From Elusimicrobium simillimum (lineage in GTDB: Bacteria; Elusimicrobiota; Elusimicrobia; Elusimicrobiales; Elusimicrobiaceae), in assembly GCF_049639735.1 (NCBI RefSeq), contig NZ_JBEVVA010000003.1:62001-126000 (forward strand): DNA of 64,000 bases, written 5' to 3'. The position numbers were made by a program, and so were the translations under genes. Positions 34,720 through 43,034 of this stretch are shown one piece after another; the first letter of the stretch is position 1, and every line of letters begins with the position of its first letter. The notes beneath the pieces are model-generated. The model was not told the DNA's origin. It worked only from the letters and a program-made list of their open reading frames with translations, and ran no database searches.

Positions 34720-34747
34720 AAAAGCCCCGCCATTAGGCGGGGCTTTT
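34720..34747 (-). terminator. Terminator after rplA
   Basis: Stem AAAAGCCCCGCC / GGCGGGGCTTTT, loop ATTA. It ends the secE-nusG-rplK-rplA transcript before any rplJ. Confidence 0.92.
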
Positions 34748-34765
34748 AGTTTGCAAAAGAGTTAC

Positions 34766-35446
34766 TTATATTTTGTTGGAGTCTACGCGTACGCCGGGGC
34801 CCATGGTTGAGCTGACGCTTACGCTTTTAACATACTGGCCTTTTGCAGTTGCGGGTTTAATTCTGAGGATTGTATCCATAACGGCTTTGATATTAGCGGC
34901 TAATTTATCCGCGTCAAAGCTTGTTTTGCCTACGATTGTGTGAACTATACCATACGCGTCTGCTTTAAATTCAATTCTGCCTGCTTTTAATTCTTTAATA
35001 GCTGTGGCAAGATCAAATGTAACAGTACCGCTTTTGGGGTTAGGCATTAAGCCGCGGGGGCCAAGCACCTTTGCCGCTTTGGAAAGGTCTTTCATTGTGT
35101 CGGGTGTTGAAAGAAGTACGTCAAAGTTAATTTTACCTGCCATAACTTCTTCAATAATATCGTCACCGCCTACAATGTCCGCGCCGGCGTCTTGGGCTTC
35201 TTTAGCTTTTTCACCTTTGGCTACTACGGCGATTCTTTTGGTTTTGCCTGTGCCGTTAGGTAAAACTACCGTGCTTCTAACCTGCTGGTCTGCTTTTTTG
35301 GTATCGACGCCTAAGGCAACGTGAAGTTCAACTGTTTCGTCAAACTTAGCTTTTGCGTTGTCTTTAACTATAGCTACCGCTTCAGGCAGTAAATACTGTT
35401 TTTTAACGTCTACATTTTTTCTTGCTGCTTCAATTCTTTTTCCCAT
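34766..35446 (-). CDS. rplA: 50S ribosomal protein L1
   Basis: 226 residues, complete L1: MGKRIEAARKNVDVKK start, VVLPNGTGKTKRIAV, GDDIIEEV, LGPRGLMPNPKSGTVT and C-terminal SSTMGPGVRVD. L1 binds 23S rRNA at the L1 stalk and usually represses its own operon. TAAGGAGACAG precedes the ATG. Unusually the gene is separated from rplK by a small exported-protein gene, and is followed by a terminator rather than rplJ-rplL. Confidence 0.97.
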   Translation of the reverse strand: MGKRIEAARKNVDVKKQYLLPEAVAIVKDNAKAKFDETVELHVALGVDTKKADQQVRSTVVLPNGTGKTKRIAVVAKGEKAKEAQDAGADIVGGDDIIEEVMAGKINFDVLLSTPDTMKDLSKAAKVLGPRGLMPNPKSGTVTFDLATAIKELKAGRIEFKADAYGIVHTIVGKTSFDADKLAANIKAVMDTILRIKPATAKGQYVKSVSVSSTMGPGVRVDSNKI

Positions 35447-35492
35447 ACTGTCTCCTTATTAAAGGTCCTAACGCGGGGACAACCCCGCTGCC

Positions 35493-35897
35493 TCACTGTT
35501 TTACTGTTCTTAATTTTTGCCAGAACGTTTTTTTTGTGATAGGGTAAATAACCTTTTCATCATTATAATTTACTTCTGTACACAACCATGCGTAGTCCAT
35601 CTTTGGCATATTAGGAGAATGTCTGTTGAATTTAATATCAAAACAACCAAATTTCTTATCTTTTTGGTATGAATATTTTTCTGTATGAATAAAATACCGA
35701 TTAACGGACCAATCATCAGAAAAACTGTTATAAAATTTTATATTCAATTCAATACTTGAGTCAATTAATAAAATACTTTTAAAAACTGACATTTGTTTTT
35801 CCGTAACATTTTCTTTATTGTAATTATACTCTTTGGCATTCAAACCAAAAGAGGAAAACATACTAAAAAACAATATTCCAAGAAAAACTTTTCTCAT
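35493..35897 (-). CDS. Small exported protein of unknown function inserted between rplK and rplA
   Basis: 134 residues from ATG 35897, chosen because GGAGG lies six bases upstream and the product then starts with a signal peptide (MRKVFLGILFFSMFSSFGLNA). The mature part is Tyr/Lys/Asn/Phe-rich with two Cys (FGCFD, WLCTE) that could form a disulfide. I recognise no family. Composition is visibly more A+T-rich than the flanking ribosomal genes. Same strand, gaps of 29 and 46 bp, so it is transcribed with rplK-rplA. Confidence 0.6.
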   Translation of the reverse strand: MRKVFLGILFFSMFSSFGLNAKEYNYNKENVTEKQMSVFKSILLIDSSIELNIKFYNSFSDDWSVNRYFIHTEKYSYQKDKKFGCFDIKFNRHSPNMPKMDYAWLCTEVNYNDEKVIYPITKKTFWQKLRTVKQ

Positions 35898-35926
35898 AAA
35901 AGCCTCCGACAATCTTGCTTTCGTTT

Positions 35927-36361
35927 CTAACCTGCGATATCTACACCCATGCTGCGGGCTGTGCCTTTTACCATTTCAGCTGCTTGCTTGATGTCTTTTG
36001 TGTTTAAATCGGGCAGTTTTTCCGCGGCGATTTCTTCACACTGCTTTTGGGTAAGTTTGCCCACTTTATCTTTATGGGGTGTACCGGAACCCTTGGCGGC
36101 GCCAAGCTTTTTAACAATTAATACAGCCATAGGCGGCATTTTTGTGATGAAGGAGAAAGTTCTGTCTTCATAAACTGAGATGACTACAGGAATCTTAATC
36201 CCTTTTTCTAATTTTGCGGTTTTAGCATTAAACTGTTTGCAGAACTCCATGATGTTAACGCCGTGCTGGCCCAAAGCGGGACCGACCGGGGGTGCCGGGT
36301 TAGCTGACCCTGCGCCAATTTGCAGTTTAATATAACCTTTTATTTTCTTCTCTTTTGCCAT
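35927..36361 (-). CDS. rplK: 50S ribosomal protein L11
   Basis: 144 residues. KLQIGAGSANPAPPVGPALGQHGVNIMEFCKQFN and the C-terminal rRNA-binding domain (KDKVGKLTQKQCEEIA, VKGTARSMG) are standard. It forms the GTPase-associated centre together with L10/L12. Seventy-one bp after nusG stop on the same strand. Confidence 0.97.
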   Translation of the reverse strand: MAKEKKIKGYIKLQIGAGSANPAPPVGPALGQHGVNIMEFCKQFNAKTAKLEKGIKIPVVISVYEDRTFSFITKMPPMAVLIVKKLGAAKGSGTPHKDKVGKLTQKQCEEIAAEKLPDLNTKDIKQAAEMVKGTARSMGVDIAG

Positions 36362-36432
36362 ACTATTTAACTACTCCTTGAGTTTACTTCTTTTGTAAGC
36401 CGGCTTAAAATGTTAAACCGGGTTACATCAAA

Positions 36433-36969
36433 TTAGTTTATTTTTTCTACCTGTAAGAAATCTACTTCTACAGGGGTGGAACGGTCAAAAACGTTAACCA
36501 TAACTTTAAGCTTTGTCTTCTGGTTGTTAACTTCCTGCACAACGCCGATAAAATGTTTAAACGGACCCTCTGTAATGCGCACGCTTTCGTTGGTTTCAAA
36601 CTCAATAACGTGTTTAGGTCTGCCATCGCCGGGCTGGGTAAGCTCTAAAATACCCGCAATTTCTTCCTCAGGCAAAGCAACCGGGTTAGGGTCGCCAAGA
36701 AAGCCTGTTACGCCGGAAATATTGCGTATAAACCAGTAGGCTTCGCTCGTCATGTCCATTTCAACTAAAACATAGCTGGGGAAAAACTTTCTTTTTCTCT
36801 GGATTTTTTTGTTTTGTTTTACTTCCACCACGTCTTCGGTAGGAACCAAAACCTGTAAAATCCTGTCGTTAAAACCTTGCACTTCAGCCTGAAGTAAAAT
36901 TTTTTCTTTTACTCTGTCTTCGTGCCCTGTTTGGGTGTGTACTATGTACCAAGCTTTATTTTCAGACAT
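36433..36969 (-). CDS. nusG: Transcription termination/antitermination factor NusG
   Basis: 178 residues. N-terminal NGN domain begins WYIVHTQTGHEDRVKE; the hinge is followed by a KOW domain VRITEGPFKHFIGVVQEVN. It binds RNA polymerase and couples it with Rho or ribosomes. Two bases after secE stop. Confidence 0.97.
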   Translation of the reverse strand: MSENKAWYIVHTQTGHEDRVKEKILLQAEVQGFNDRILQVLVPTEDVVEVKQNKKIQRKRKFFPSYVLVEMDMTSEAYWFIRNISGVTGFLGDPNPVALPEEEIAGILELTQPGDGRPKHVIEFETNESVRITEGPFKHFIGVVQEVNNQKTKLKVMVNVFDRSTPVEVDFLQVEKIN

Positions 36970-36971
36970 GG

Positions 36972-37163
36972 TTAAGCTCCTCTGCCCAAAATATAACCTA
37001 TAACTTTAGAAAGGCCAAAATCTATAGCGCCCACATAAGCGGAAGCGATTGCCACCACTATAAAAACTAATATTGTGGATTGTATAACTTCCTGCCTGCT
37101 AAGCCATTTAGACTTTTTAAGTTCGCCGTAGGCTTCGTGGAAAAATTTTATTATTTTATTCAT
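36972..37163 (-). CDS. secE: Preprotein translocase subunit SecE
   Basis: 63-residue single-helix form: amphipathic FFHEAYGELKKSKWLSRQE then one transmembrane helix (about 28-50). It clamps the SecY channel. Located between a hairpin repeat (upstream) and nusG, preserving the usual tRNA-Trp/secE/nusG order. Confidence 0.93.
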   Translation of the reverse strand: MNKIIKFFHEAYGELKKSKWLSRQEVIQSTILVFIVVAIASAYVGAIDFGLSKVIGYILGRGA

Positions 37164-37227
37164 TATTTTTCTCTCTATTACTGAGTTTACATCAAATTAT
37201 TTAGATTAGAAACGCGGATACACAAAC

Positions 37228-37361
37228 CCGCGGATTTTCACAGGAGTTTGAGTTTATTTTTCATTTTCTTCGTTGTTCGGTATATTTACGAAGTAACACG
37301 CGAAGCGCGGACATATCCGAACATAAGAAAAAATGGAAAATAAGCCAAAATCCGAAGAAAA
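37228..37361. repeat. Variable-arm hairpin element, copy A
   Basis: Left flank TTTTCACAGGAGTTTGAG (37236-37253), left arm 37254-37280, loop about 37281-37316, right arm 37317-37343 (20 of 27 positions pair), right flank GCCAAAATCCGAAGAAAAT (37344-37362). It lies in the transcribed spacer between tRNA-Trp and secE; the right flank abuts the tRNA 3' end. Confidence 0.8.
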
Positions 37362-37436
37362 TGGCAGGAGCGGAAGGACTCGAACCTTCAGTCCTGGTTT
37401 TGGAGACCAGTGGTTTACCAGTTAACCGACGCTCCC
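37362..37436 (-). tRNA. tRNA-Trp (anticodon CCA)
   Basis: 75-nt cloverleaf: acceptor GGGAGCG/CGCTCCT, anticodon loop CTCCAAA between CTGGT and ACCAG, T-loop TTCGAGT. The 3' CCA is encoded, unlike in the two tRNAs at 40.6-40.8 kb. Position before secE is conserved in bacteria. Confidence 0.96.
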
Positions 37437-37532
37437 ATAAATCTTTAAGCGTTTTTTATGCTCTCGCATAAAAATGCCGCAGACTCTAAATCTAAATTGT
37501 CAAAAAACAATACTGCTAAAACTTAAAACCAA

Positions 37533-37694
37533 TTAGTTGGCTTTGCCTTCTTTATGCTTGGTTGATTTACCGCAGGCTTTGCAAAATTTGTTCATTTCAA
37601 GTTTAAAATCTTTCTTTTTGCCGCGGGCATAGTAATAGTTTTTATTTTTGCATTCTGTGCATGAGAGCACGATTGTAAGTCTTTCATTAGCCAT
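37533..37694 (-). CDS. rpmG: 50S ribosomal protein L33
   Basis: 53 residues: MANERLTIVLSCTECKNKNY start, then YYARGKKK and FCKACGKSTKHKEGK. Both CxxC pairs (CTEC, CKAC) are intact, so this is the zinc-binding form. AGAGGAA lies upstream of the ATG. It occupies its usual place before tRNA-Trp-secE-nusG, while the tuf gene normally found upstream is about 1.7 kb away behind a pilin gene on the other strand. Confidence 0.95.
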   Translation of the reverse strand: MANERLTIVLSCTECKNKNYYYARGKKKDFKLEMNKFCKACGKSTKHKEGKAN

Positions 37695-38009
37695 ATTTTG
37701 TTCCTCTTAAGTATCCGTACGATTGGACATTATAGTTAGTGCGGCTTAGCCGACACTTATGCTTAACATAGAATAAACGCCCTTGAGGGCATCATTTCCC
37801 GTCGGGGAATCTGTCCTCTAGAAGCATTTGCAAGCGGCTGCATATTCCGCTTATAGATATTATAACAAAAAAGCGCTCTTTCTGCTGGCGTTTTAATGTT
37901 GCATAATCTACTATTTATATATTTTAGTATTTATAGTCCTTTTATACAAGCCGCTAGACACCCCGTCACAAAAAAAGTATCATTAATAATTATATATTAA
38001 GGAGTTTAT
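37695..38009. other. 315-bp divergent intergenic region between rpmG and the pilin gene
   Basis: Must hold both promoters. AT-rich stretch 37915-37945 (TATATATTTTAG) could serve the pilin gene; short inverted pieces TGCGGCTTAGCCG and CGCCCTTGAGGGC lie in the rpmG leader. No ORF or known RNA recognised. Confidence 0.4.
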
Positions 38010-38507
38010 ATGAAAAAAGGTTTTACATTAATTGAATTGTTGGTAGTAGTATTAATTATAGGCATTTTGGCCGCCATTGCGCTGCCGCAATATACAAAAG
38101 CGGTGGAAAAGTCCCGCGCGGCGGAGGCTATGACAACATTAAAGGCATTACAAACAGCAGGCCTGGCCTGCAGGCTGGCCAACAGCGAGTCTTCATGTTG
38201 GTATGATGATTTAGACATAGAATTACCTAATGTTGACACGTCCGATGGCGGCGGGGAGCTTTTGATTACAAAGAATTTTGAATACTCTTTGGATGAAGGC
38301 GGGGCGGAAAATGCTTACGCGTGGCGTGTTAACAGCGCGTATGACTATCACATCCAATTTTTTGGCCCCAACTACACTAATGACACAACAAAAAACAACA
38401 AACGTTTTTGTACCGCAATCAACGACAAGGGCAAACAGCTTTGCGCGGCTATCGGCGGCAAAAACCCCACAGCAAGCGGTGACAGAACAGAATATGAACT
38501 AAATTAG
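38010..38507 (+). CDS. Type IV pilin-like (pseudopilin) protein
   Basis: 165 residues. Class III signal MKKG|FTLIELLVVVLIIGILAAIALPQY with cleavage after Gly4 and Glu at mature position 5, followed by a helix and a globular domain with four Cys (CRLANSESSCW, RFCTAI, LCAAI) that could make disulfides. AAGGAG lies seven bases upstream; own terminator. Such proteins build type IV pili, type II secretion pseudopili or DNA-uptake pili; with comEC in the window a DNA-uptake role is possible. No assembly genes adjoin it, so it is an isolated cassette inside a ribosomal cluster. Confidence 0.9.
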   Translation: MKKGFTLIELLVVVLIIGILAAIALPQYTKAVEKSRAAEAMTTLKALQTAGLACRLANSESSCWYDDLDIELPNVDTSDGGGELLITKNFEYSLDEGGAENAYAWRVNSAYDYHIQFFGPNYTNDTTKNNKRFCTAINDKGKQLCAAIGGKNPTASGDRTEYELN

Positions 38508-38515
38508 TATATTTG

Positions 38516-38553
38516 CAACAAAAAGCCCGCACAATTGTGCGGGCTTTTTGTTG
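38516..38553 (+). terminator. Rho-independent terminator of the pilin gene
   Basis: A perfect 38-bp palindrome centred in ACAATTGT, with GCCCGC/GCGGGC and T-run; effectively a 17-bp stem. Confidence 0.92.
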
Positions 38554-38559
38554 TATCTA

Positions 38560-38700
38560 ACAAGTGCCGTTCCCTCAGGGCTGCAGGCCCGTGAGGGGCT
38601 CAAGCTTAATTACAAGCATGGGGTTTTAATATCTTCAATTCCTCCTAGCTTTGGCTTGTGACCCTCACGTTCATACTTCGCTGAGGTAACTGCCTATATT
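38560..38700. repeat. Two hairpin modules of the CCCTCA/TGAGGG family
   Basis: AAGTGCCGTTCCCTCAGGG-CTGCAG-GCCCGTGAGGGGCTCAAGC in segments (38562-38605), and an inverted, decayed partner GACCCTCACG...CGCTGAGGTAACTGC (38660-38692). The first has stem GGGCTGCAGGCCC where relatives at 30.0 and 34.2 kb have CGAGG...CGAGCG. Confidence 0.65.
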
Positions 38701-38734
38701 GTATTAATAAAAGCACAGTAAGTATTTTAACAAC

Positions 38735-38772
38735 AAAAAGAGCATTCTATTCGGAACGCTCTTTTATTTTTT
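38735..38772. terminator. Decayed duplicate of the tuf terminator
   Basis: AAAAAGAGCATTCTATTCGG-AACGCTCTTTTATTTTTTCA differs from the tuf terminator (39322-39351) by a few bases, including three mismatches in one arm. Same surrounding T-run. No gene remnant lies beside it. Confidence 0.6.
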
Positions 38773-38837
38773 CATTCTTTGGGGCCACGATATTTTTATC
38801 TGCTTATGTTTTATGTCGTTATTAGTGCTGTTATAGA

Positions 38838-39020
38838 AGTGAATTTCACAGGGGTTTGAGTGGCTTTTTGACTTTTCCGGTTTCAGCACACTTGGTGCGG
38901 GAACACGGTGCGTGTGTTGAAACCGGAAAAGTCAAAAAGACGCCAAAAGCCGAAGAAATTTTATTCCGATTATTGAAACCCTAGCGAACAAAGGGAGCGG
39001 CACATTGGATACGCGAAGCG
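38838..39020. repeat. Variable-arm hairpin element, copy B
   Basis: Left flank TTTCACAGGGGTTTGAGTGG, left arm 38864-38891, loop TTGGTGCGGGAACACGGTGC, right arm 38912-38939 (27 of 28 pairs Watson-Crick, one G-U), right flank GCCAAAAGCCGAAGAAATTT, then a tail with AGCGAACAAAGGGAGCGGCA and GACGCGAAGCG-like ACGCGAAGCG. Confidence 0.85.
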
Positions 39021-39040
39021 AAAAAAGAGTTGTTTACAAA

Positions 39041-39074
39041 CAAAAAAGCCCCGCCGGATGGCGGGGCTTTTTTG
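39041..39074. terminator. Stand-alone terminator-like hairpin
   Basis: CAAAAAAGCCCCGCC-GGAT-GGCGGGGCTTTTTTG, symmetric, between repeat copies; no adjacent gene to terminate. Confidence 0.7.
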
Positions 39075-39089
39075 TTGCTAAATTACCAG

Positions 39090-39215
39090 GGGCCCCGAAG
39101 ATTTGAGATTAGTTTACGTTTTTATTTTTTGGGCACACTTGCGCGAGGAGCCCAAAGGGCGGACGGGGTGTGGTCAAAAAATAAAAACGTAAAATAACTC
39201 AAAGATTTGGGGATT
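39090..39215. repeat. Variable-arm hairpin element, divergent copy G
   Basis: Arms TTTACGTTTTTATTTTTTG (39113-39131) and its exact complement (39175-39193); loop begins GGCACACTTGCGCG, similar to the loop of copies B and C; flanks GATTTGAGATT and AACTCAAAGATTTGG are a rough inverted pair. Confidence 0.75.
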
Positions 39216-39225
39216 GATTGATAAA

Positions 39226-39313
39226 AAAGGCCGCCCAACTGGACGGCCGTATTAATAAGATGATTTTGAAACAGTTATTTTAGCAAAGCTAAAATATTCA
39301 AAATCTTTTTTAC
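39226..39313. repeat. Double-hairpin repeat (copy 1)
   Basis: GGCCGCCCAACTGGACGGCC hairpin, spacer GTATTAATAAG, then ATTTTGAA...TTCAAAAT enclosing TTTTAGC-AAA-GCTAAAA. A second copy at 46050-46137 has TTTTGGC-AAA-GCCAAAA, a compensated base pair. Confidence 0.8.
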
Positions 39314-39321
39314 AAAGTAAA

Positions 39322-39351
39322 AAAAGAGCGTTCCTAACGGAACGCTCTTTT
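39322..39351 (-). terminator. Terminator of tuf
   Basis: Stem AAAAGAGCGTTCC / GGAACGCTCTTTT, loop TAAC; a T7 tract follows on the minus strand. Confidence 0.92.
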
Positions 39352-39365
39352 ATTTTTTCAATCTT

Positions 39366-40553
<1,188 letters not shown>

Positions 40554-40604
40554 ATTGTTTTTTCTCCTGATTTGTTTAACTGTTTGCTTTGTTTTTTAAA
40601 AATA

Positions 40605-40677
40605 AGCTGGGAATGGGAATCGAACCCACGACCTTCTCCTTACCATGGAGATGCTCTACCAGCTGAGCTATCCCAGC
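40605..40677 (-). tRNA. tRNA-Thr (anticodon GGT)
   Basis: 73 nt; acceptor GCTGGGA/TCCCAGC, anticodon loop ATGGTAA between TCTCC and GGAGA, T-loop TTCGATT. CCA is not encoded. 51 bp upstream of tuf. Confidence 0.96.
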
Positions 40678-40724
40678 AAAAACTCGCTTATTAAAAAAGC
40701 GGGCATTCTTCTCGCCAAAAATCA

Positions 40725-40795
40725 AGCGGGCGATGGGAATCGAACCCACGTCATTAGTTTGGAAAACTAAGGTTCTGCCATTGAACTACGCCCGC
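40725..40795 (-). tRNA. tRNA-Gly (anticodon TCC)
   Basis: 71 nt; acceptor GCGGGCG/CGCCCGC, anticodon loop TTTCCAA between TTAGT and ACTAA, T-loop TTCGATT. CCA not encoded. First element of the tRNA-Gly/tRNA-Thr/tuf transcript. Confidence 0.96.
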
Positions 40796-40852
40796 AAAGG
40801 ACGTTTCAAGATATTATACAAAAATTTATTTCTTATTTGTTATTTTAAGACG

Positions 40853-40884
40853 GCGAAACCCCGGGCGTTCACCCGGGGTTTCGC
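40853..40884 (-). terminator. Terminator after the outer-membrane protein gene
   Basis: Stem GCGAAACCCCGGG / CCCGGGGTTTCGC with 6-base loop, just past the stop of the 40901 gene. Confidence 0.75.
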
Positions 40885-40900
40885 GCGTAAAACGTAAAAA

Positions 40901-41485
40901 CTAGAATCTCGCGCCAAGTTTAAGCACTAAATCCAAAGATGAAAAATCATCTGCAAATTTATCAGAATCCAAAGGCATAAAAGTATATCTGCCCTCCATG
41001 CCTAATGTCCAAACGGGGCTTAAGTCAAACTCTACGCCCACACCGCCAAAAAAGGCAACGCCTGTCTGGTTTTCTGAATTACCGGCATTATCTTCCGCTT
41101 TATAATAATTTAAACCCACGCCAGCAGGAATGTAAATGCGTGTGGGCTGTTCCGGGAAAAAATTAATTCTGCCTACCACGTTGCCGCCAAAACGGTGTGA
41201 TTTTATTTTTCCGCCATTACCAATATCATTGTTTCCGTAAGAAGCGTAGTTAAGATCTATACCTAAAGCGAAAATGGTATTAATGTTTCTGATAAGCTCA
41301 ATACCAAATAAAGGGCCTGTTTCACCGGGCGCTTCACTTGCGCCGTTAGCTAAATCCCAGTCTTGCGGAACGGAAATACCGCCGTATACGCCAAGACGCG
41401 TCTGCCCCGCTTCCAAGCCGTAATCTATCCCGGCGAAAGCGCTTACCGATACAAAAAGTACTGCAAGTAATAATATTTTTTTCAT
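40901..41485 (-). CDS. Small outer-membrane beta-barrel protein
   Basis: 194 residues. Signal peptide MKKILLLAVLFVSVSAFA, then eight or so amphipathic strands with Gly/aromatic alternation (LGVYGGISVPQ, FGIELIRNINTIFALGIDLNYAS, LDLVLKLGARF) and a C-terminal Phe, the outer-membrane insertion signal. Size fits an eight-stranded OmpW/OmpX-like barrel, function unknown. AAGGAGAAAG before the ATG; begins 9 bp after the kdsC-type gene, so co-transcribed. Confidence 0.75.
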   Translation of the reverse strand: MKKILLLAVLFVSVSAFAGIDYGLEAGQTRLGVYGGISVPQDWDLANGASEAPGETGPLFGIELIRNINTIFALGIDLNYASYGNNDIGNGGKIKSHRFGGNVVGRINFFPEQPTRIYIPAGVGLNYYKAEDNAGNSENQTGVAFFGGVGVEFDLSPVWTLGMEGRYTFMPLDSDKFADDFSSLDLVLKLGARF

Positions 41486-41494
41486 GCTTTCTCC

Positions 41495-42100
41495 TTATTT
41501 CTCAATATCTTTCCTGCTGAATATTTGCTGCGGCTGGCCCGTCGCCCCGCCGTACAAATCCCCTTCTTCAATTAAGTCTAAGAAATGCTGCCACTTACCC
41601 TGCGCACGCAGTATAAGCTCCGCCACTTCTCTTATAGCGCCGTAACCGCCCGCGTTTGTTGTTTTGTAATGCGCATAGTTTAGCATATCCTGCGCCGCGT
41701 TTGGCACCACGCAGGCAAGGCCTACTCTTTTTAAAATAGGCAGGTCTATAACGTCGTCGCCAACAAAAGCCATTTCTTCGTAACTAAAACCCGTAAGATT
41801 GGCCAGGTGCTCAAGCGCGGGTTTTTTGGCAAGAAAGCCGTGGTACACATAGTCCATAGCCGTAATTTTGGAAAATACGCCCGTAGCGCTAAGCGAGCCG
41901 CCCGTTATAATACCCGTTTTTACTCCGCAAAGTTTAAGGGCCATAAGCCCCATGCCGTCTAAGGAATAGAAGTTTTTTATTTCCACGCTGGCAGGGTCCA
42001 GCCCCGCCGGGTTAAAAAACTGCAGCTTACCGTCCGTCAACACCCCGTCAACATCGGTTATCAATATTTTAATTTTTTTTGCTCTTTCAATGTTTTTCAT
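41495..42100 (-). CDS. kdsC: HAD phosphatase, KdsC type (second paralogue)
   Basis: 201 residues. HAD motif I DVDGVLTDG (Asp16, Asp18), ITGGSLS (motif II), AKKPALEHL (motif III Lys), GDDVIDLPIL (motif IV). It shares the leader ERAKKIKILITDVDGVL and the ending pattern ILRAQGKWQHF with the paralogue at 5263-5859 (ILNSQGKWHPF), so the two are true duplicates. One is presumably KDO-8-P phosphatase for LPS. The insert FFNPAGLDPASVEIKNFYSL after motif I is specific to this copy. In an operon with a small barrel protein. Confidence 0.85.
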   Translation of the reverse strand: MKNIERAKKIKILITDVDGVLTDGKLQFFNPAGLDPASVEIKNFYSLDGMGLMALKLCGVKTGIITGGSLSATGVFSKITAMDYVYHGFLAKKPALEHLANLTGFSYEEMAFVGDDVIDLPILKRVGLACVVPNAAQDMLNYAHYKTTNAGGYGAIREVAELILRAQGKWQHFLDLIEEGDLYGGATGQPQQIFSRKDIEK

Positions 42101-42137
42101 ATCATTTTTGTCCTTAAAGTTATTATATAATAGTTAT

Positions 42138-42824
42138 ATGAGAAATATTTTTATACTTTCACTTGTCTCCGTTTTACTGTTGGCTGCGTGCGGCACAAAA
42201 ACGGTTATAAGCCCTAGTTACAATTTTAACAATGTTAAACGCATTGGCATAATGGCCTTTGATTCCCCTTGGCAGGCGTTCCAGGGGACGGAAAATACTT
42301 TTGCCAAATACCTGCTTGAAAGCGGTTTTATAGTGGTGGAAAGGGCAAAAATAGAACAAGTGCTTGAAGAGCACAACCTTTCTATTACAGGTTATTTATC
42401 ACCTGAAACAACAAAGATGCTTGGTAAAATTTTAGGTGTGGATTTGCTGTTAATGGGTGAGATTACCAACTACTCGCCTGAGAAGAAGACCTTAACCATG
42501 GTTGAAACACGCAATTACAGAACAGACCCTGTTTATTCCACCCAATACACCAAAGGGCCCGACGGCCAGCTGACAGTTTCCTCCCGCCCCGTGGGCCAAA
42601 AAGTTACTAGACAAAGCGACGTGCAGCCAAGCGAATACACCATAAACGCCCAGGTCGGCATAGTGGCAAAATTGGTAGACGTGCAGACAGCGGAAATTGT
42701 GTGGATAGGCACGGACACGGCGTCCAGCTCCAACTCTCTTACGGCGGTAGATTCTATAGCCAAACGCCTTATCAAAAGTTTTAATAAAGAATTAAAAAAC
42801 CAAAAAAAATATGCAGCCCAATAG
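42138..42824 (+). CDS. CsgG-like lipoprotein
   Basis: 228 residues from ATG 42138 (TATAAT six bases before it; an upstream in-frame ATG at 42090 would spoil the signal). Lipobox LAAC (about 13-16). The body matches the CsgG/FlgO-like fold: KRIGIMAFDSP, FIVVERAKIEQVLEEHNLS, LGKILGVDLLLMGEIT, and VDVQTAEIVWIG. CsgG forms the curli secretion pore, but no curli subunit gene is nearby and many such lipoproteins have other envelope roles. Overlaps the next small gene by 14 bases. Confidence 0.82.
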   Translation: MRNIFILSLVSVLLLAACGTKTVISPSYNFNNVKRIGIMAFDSPWQAFQGTENTFAKYLLESGFIVVERAKIEQVLEEHNLSITGYLSPETTKMLGKILGVDLLLMGEITNYSPEKKTLTMVETRNYRTDPVYSTQYTKGPDGQLTVSSRPVGQKVTRQSDVQPSEYTINAQVGIVAKLVDVQTAEIVWIGTDTASSSNSLTAVDSIAKRLIKSFNKELKNQKKYAAQ

Positions 42825-43032
42825 CAACGATATCATCAATTTTATAGGCAAGGCCAGCAGAGTTATTATTTTTATAACCTTGCTGGCGGCGTCTTTGGTG
42901 GCGGTGGGGCAGACGTCTTTTTGCCCGCCCAACTTTAAAGTTTTGTTAGACTACACCTTTGAGTCGGCCGTGAAAAAGGCTGACCCTTACAAAAAATATT
43001 TTCCAAAACCAATTATAGTTAACGCGGAGTAA
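42811..43032 (+). CDS. Small single-helix membrane protein, unknown
   Basis: 73 residues: short polar head, one transmembrane helix (about 18-33, VIIFITLLAASLVAVG), then a periplasmic tail ending KKYFPKPIIVNAE. Overlaps the CsgG-like gene by 14 bases and lies 2 bases before serS, which supports translation. No family recognised. Confidence 0.55.
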   Translation: MQPNSNDIINFIGKASRVIIFITLLAASLVAVGQTSFCPPNFKVLLDYTFESAVKKADPYKKYFPKPIIVNAE

Positions 43033-43034
43033 TT

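Noticed and set aside
37695..38009. 6S, SRP or RNase P RNA in the rpmG/pilin gap
   Set aside because: I could not find the conserved core sequences of these RNAs; only short inverted pieces.
38010..38507. Prophage or integrative element explaining the pilin cassette
   Set aside because: No integrase, tail or capsid genes and no clear attachment-site duplication at the tRNAs.
42670..43034. T-box leader for serS, or for metG upstream of 3422
   Set aside because: serS lies 2 bp after another gene and metG 9 bp after holB, leaving no room; no T-box sequence found.
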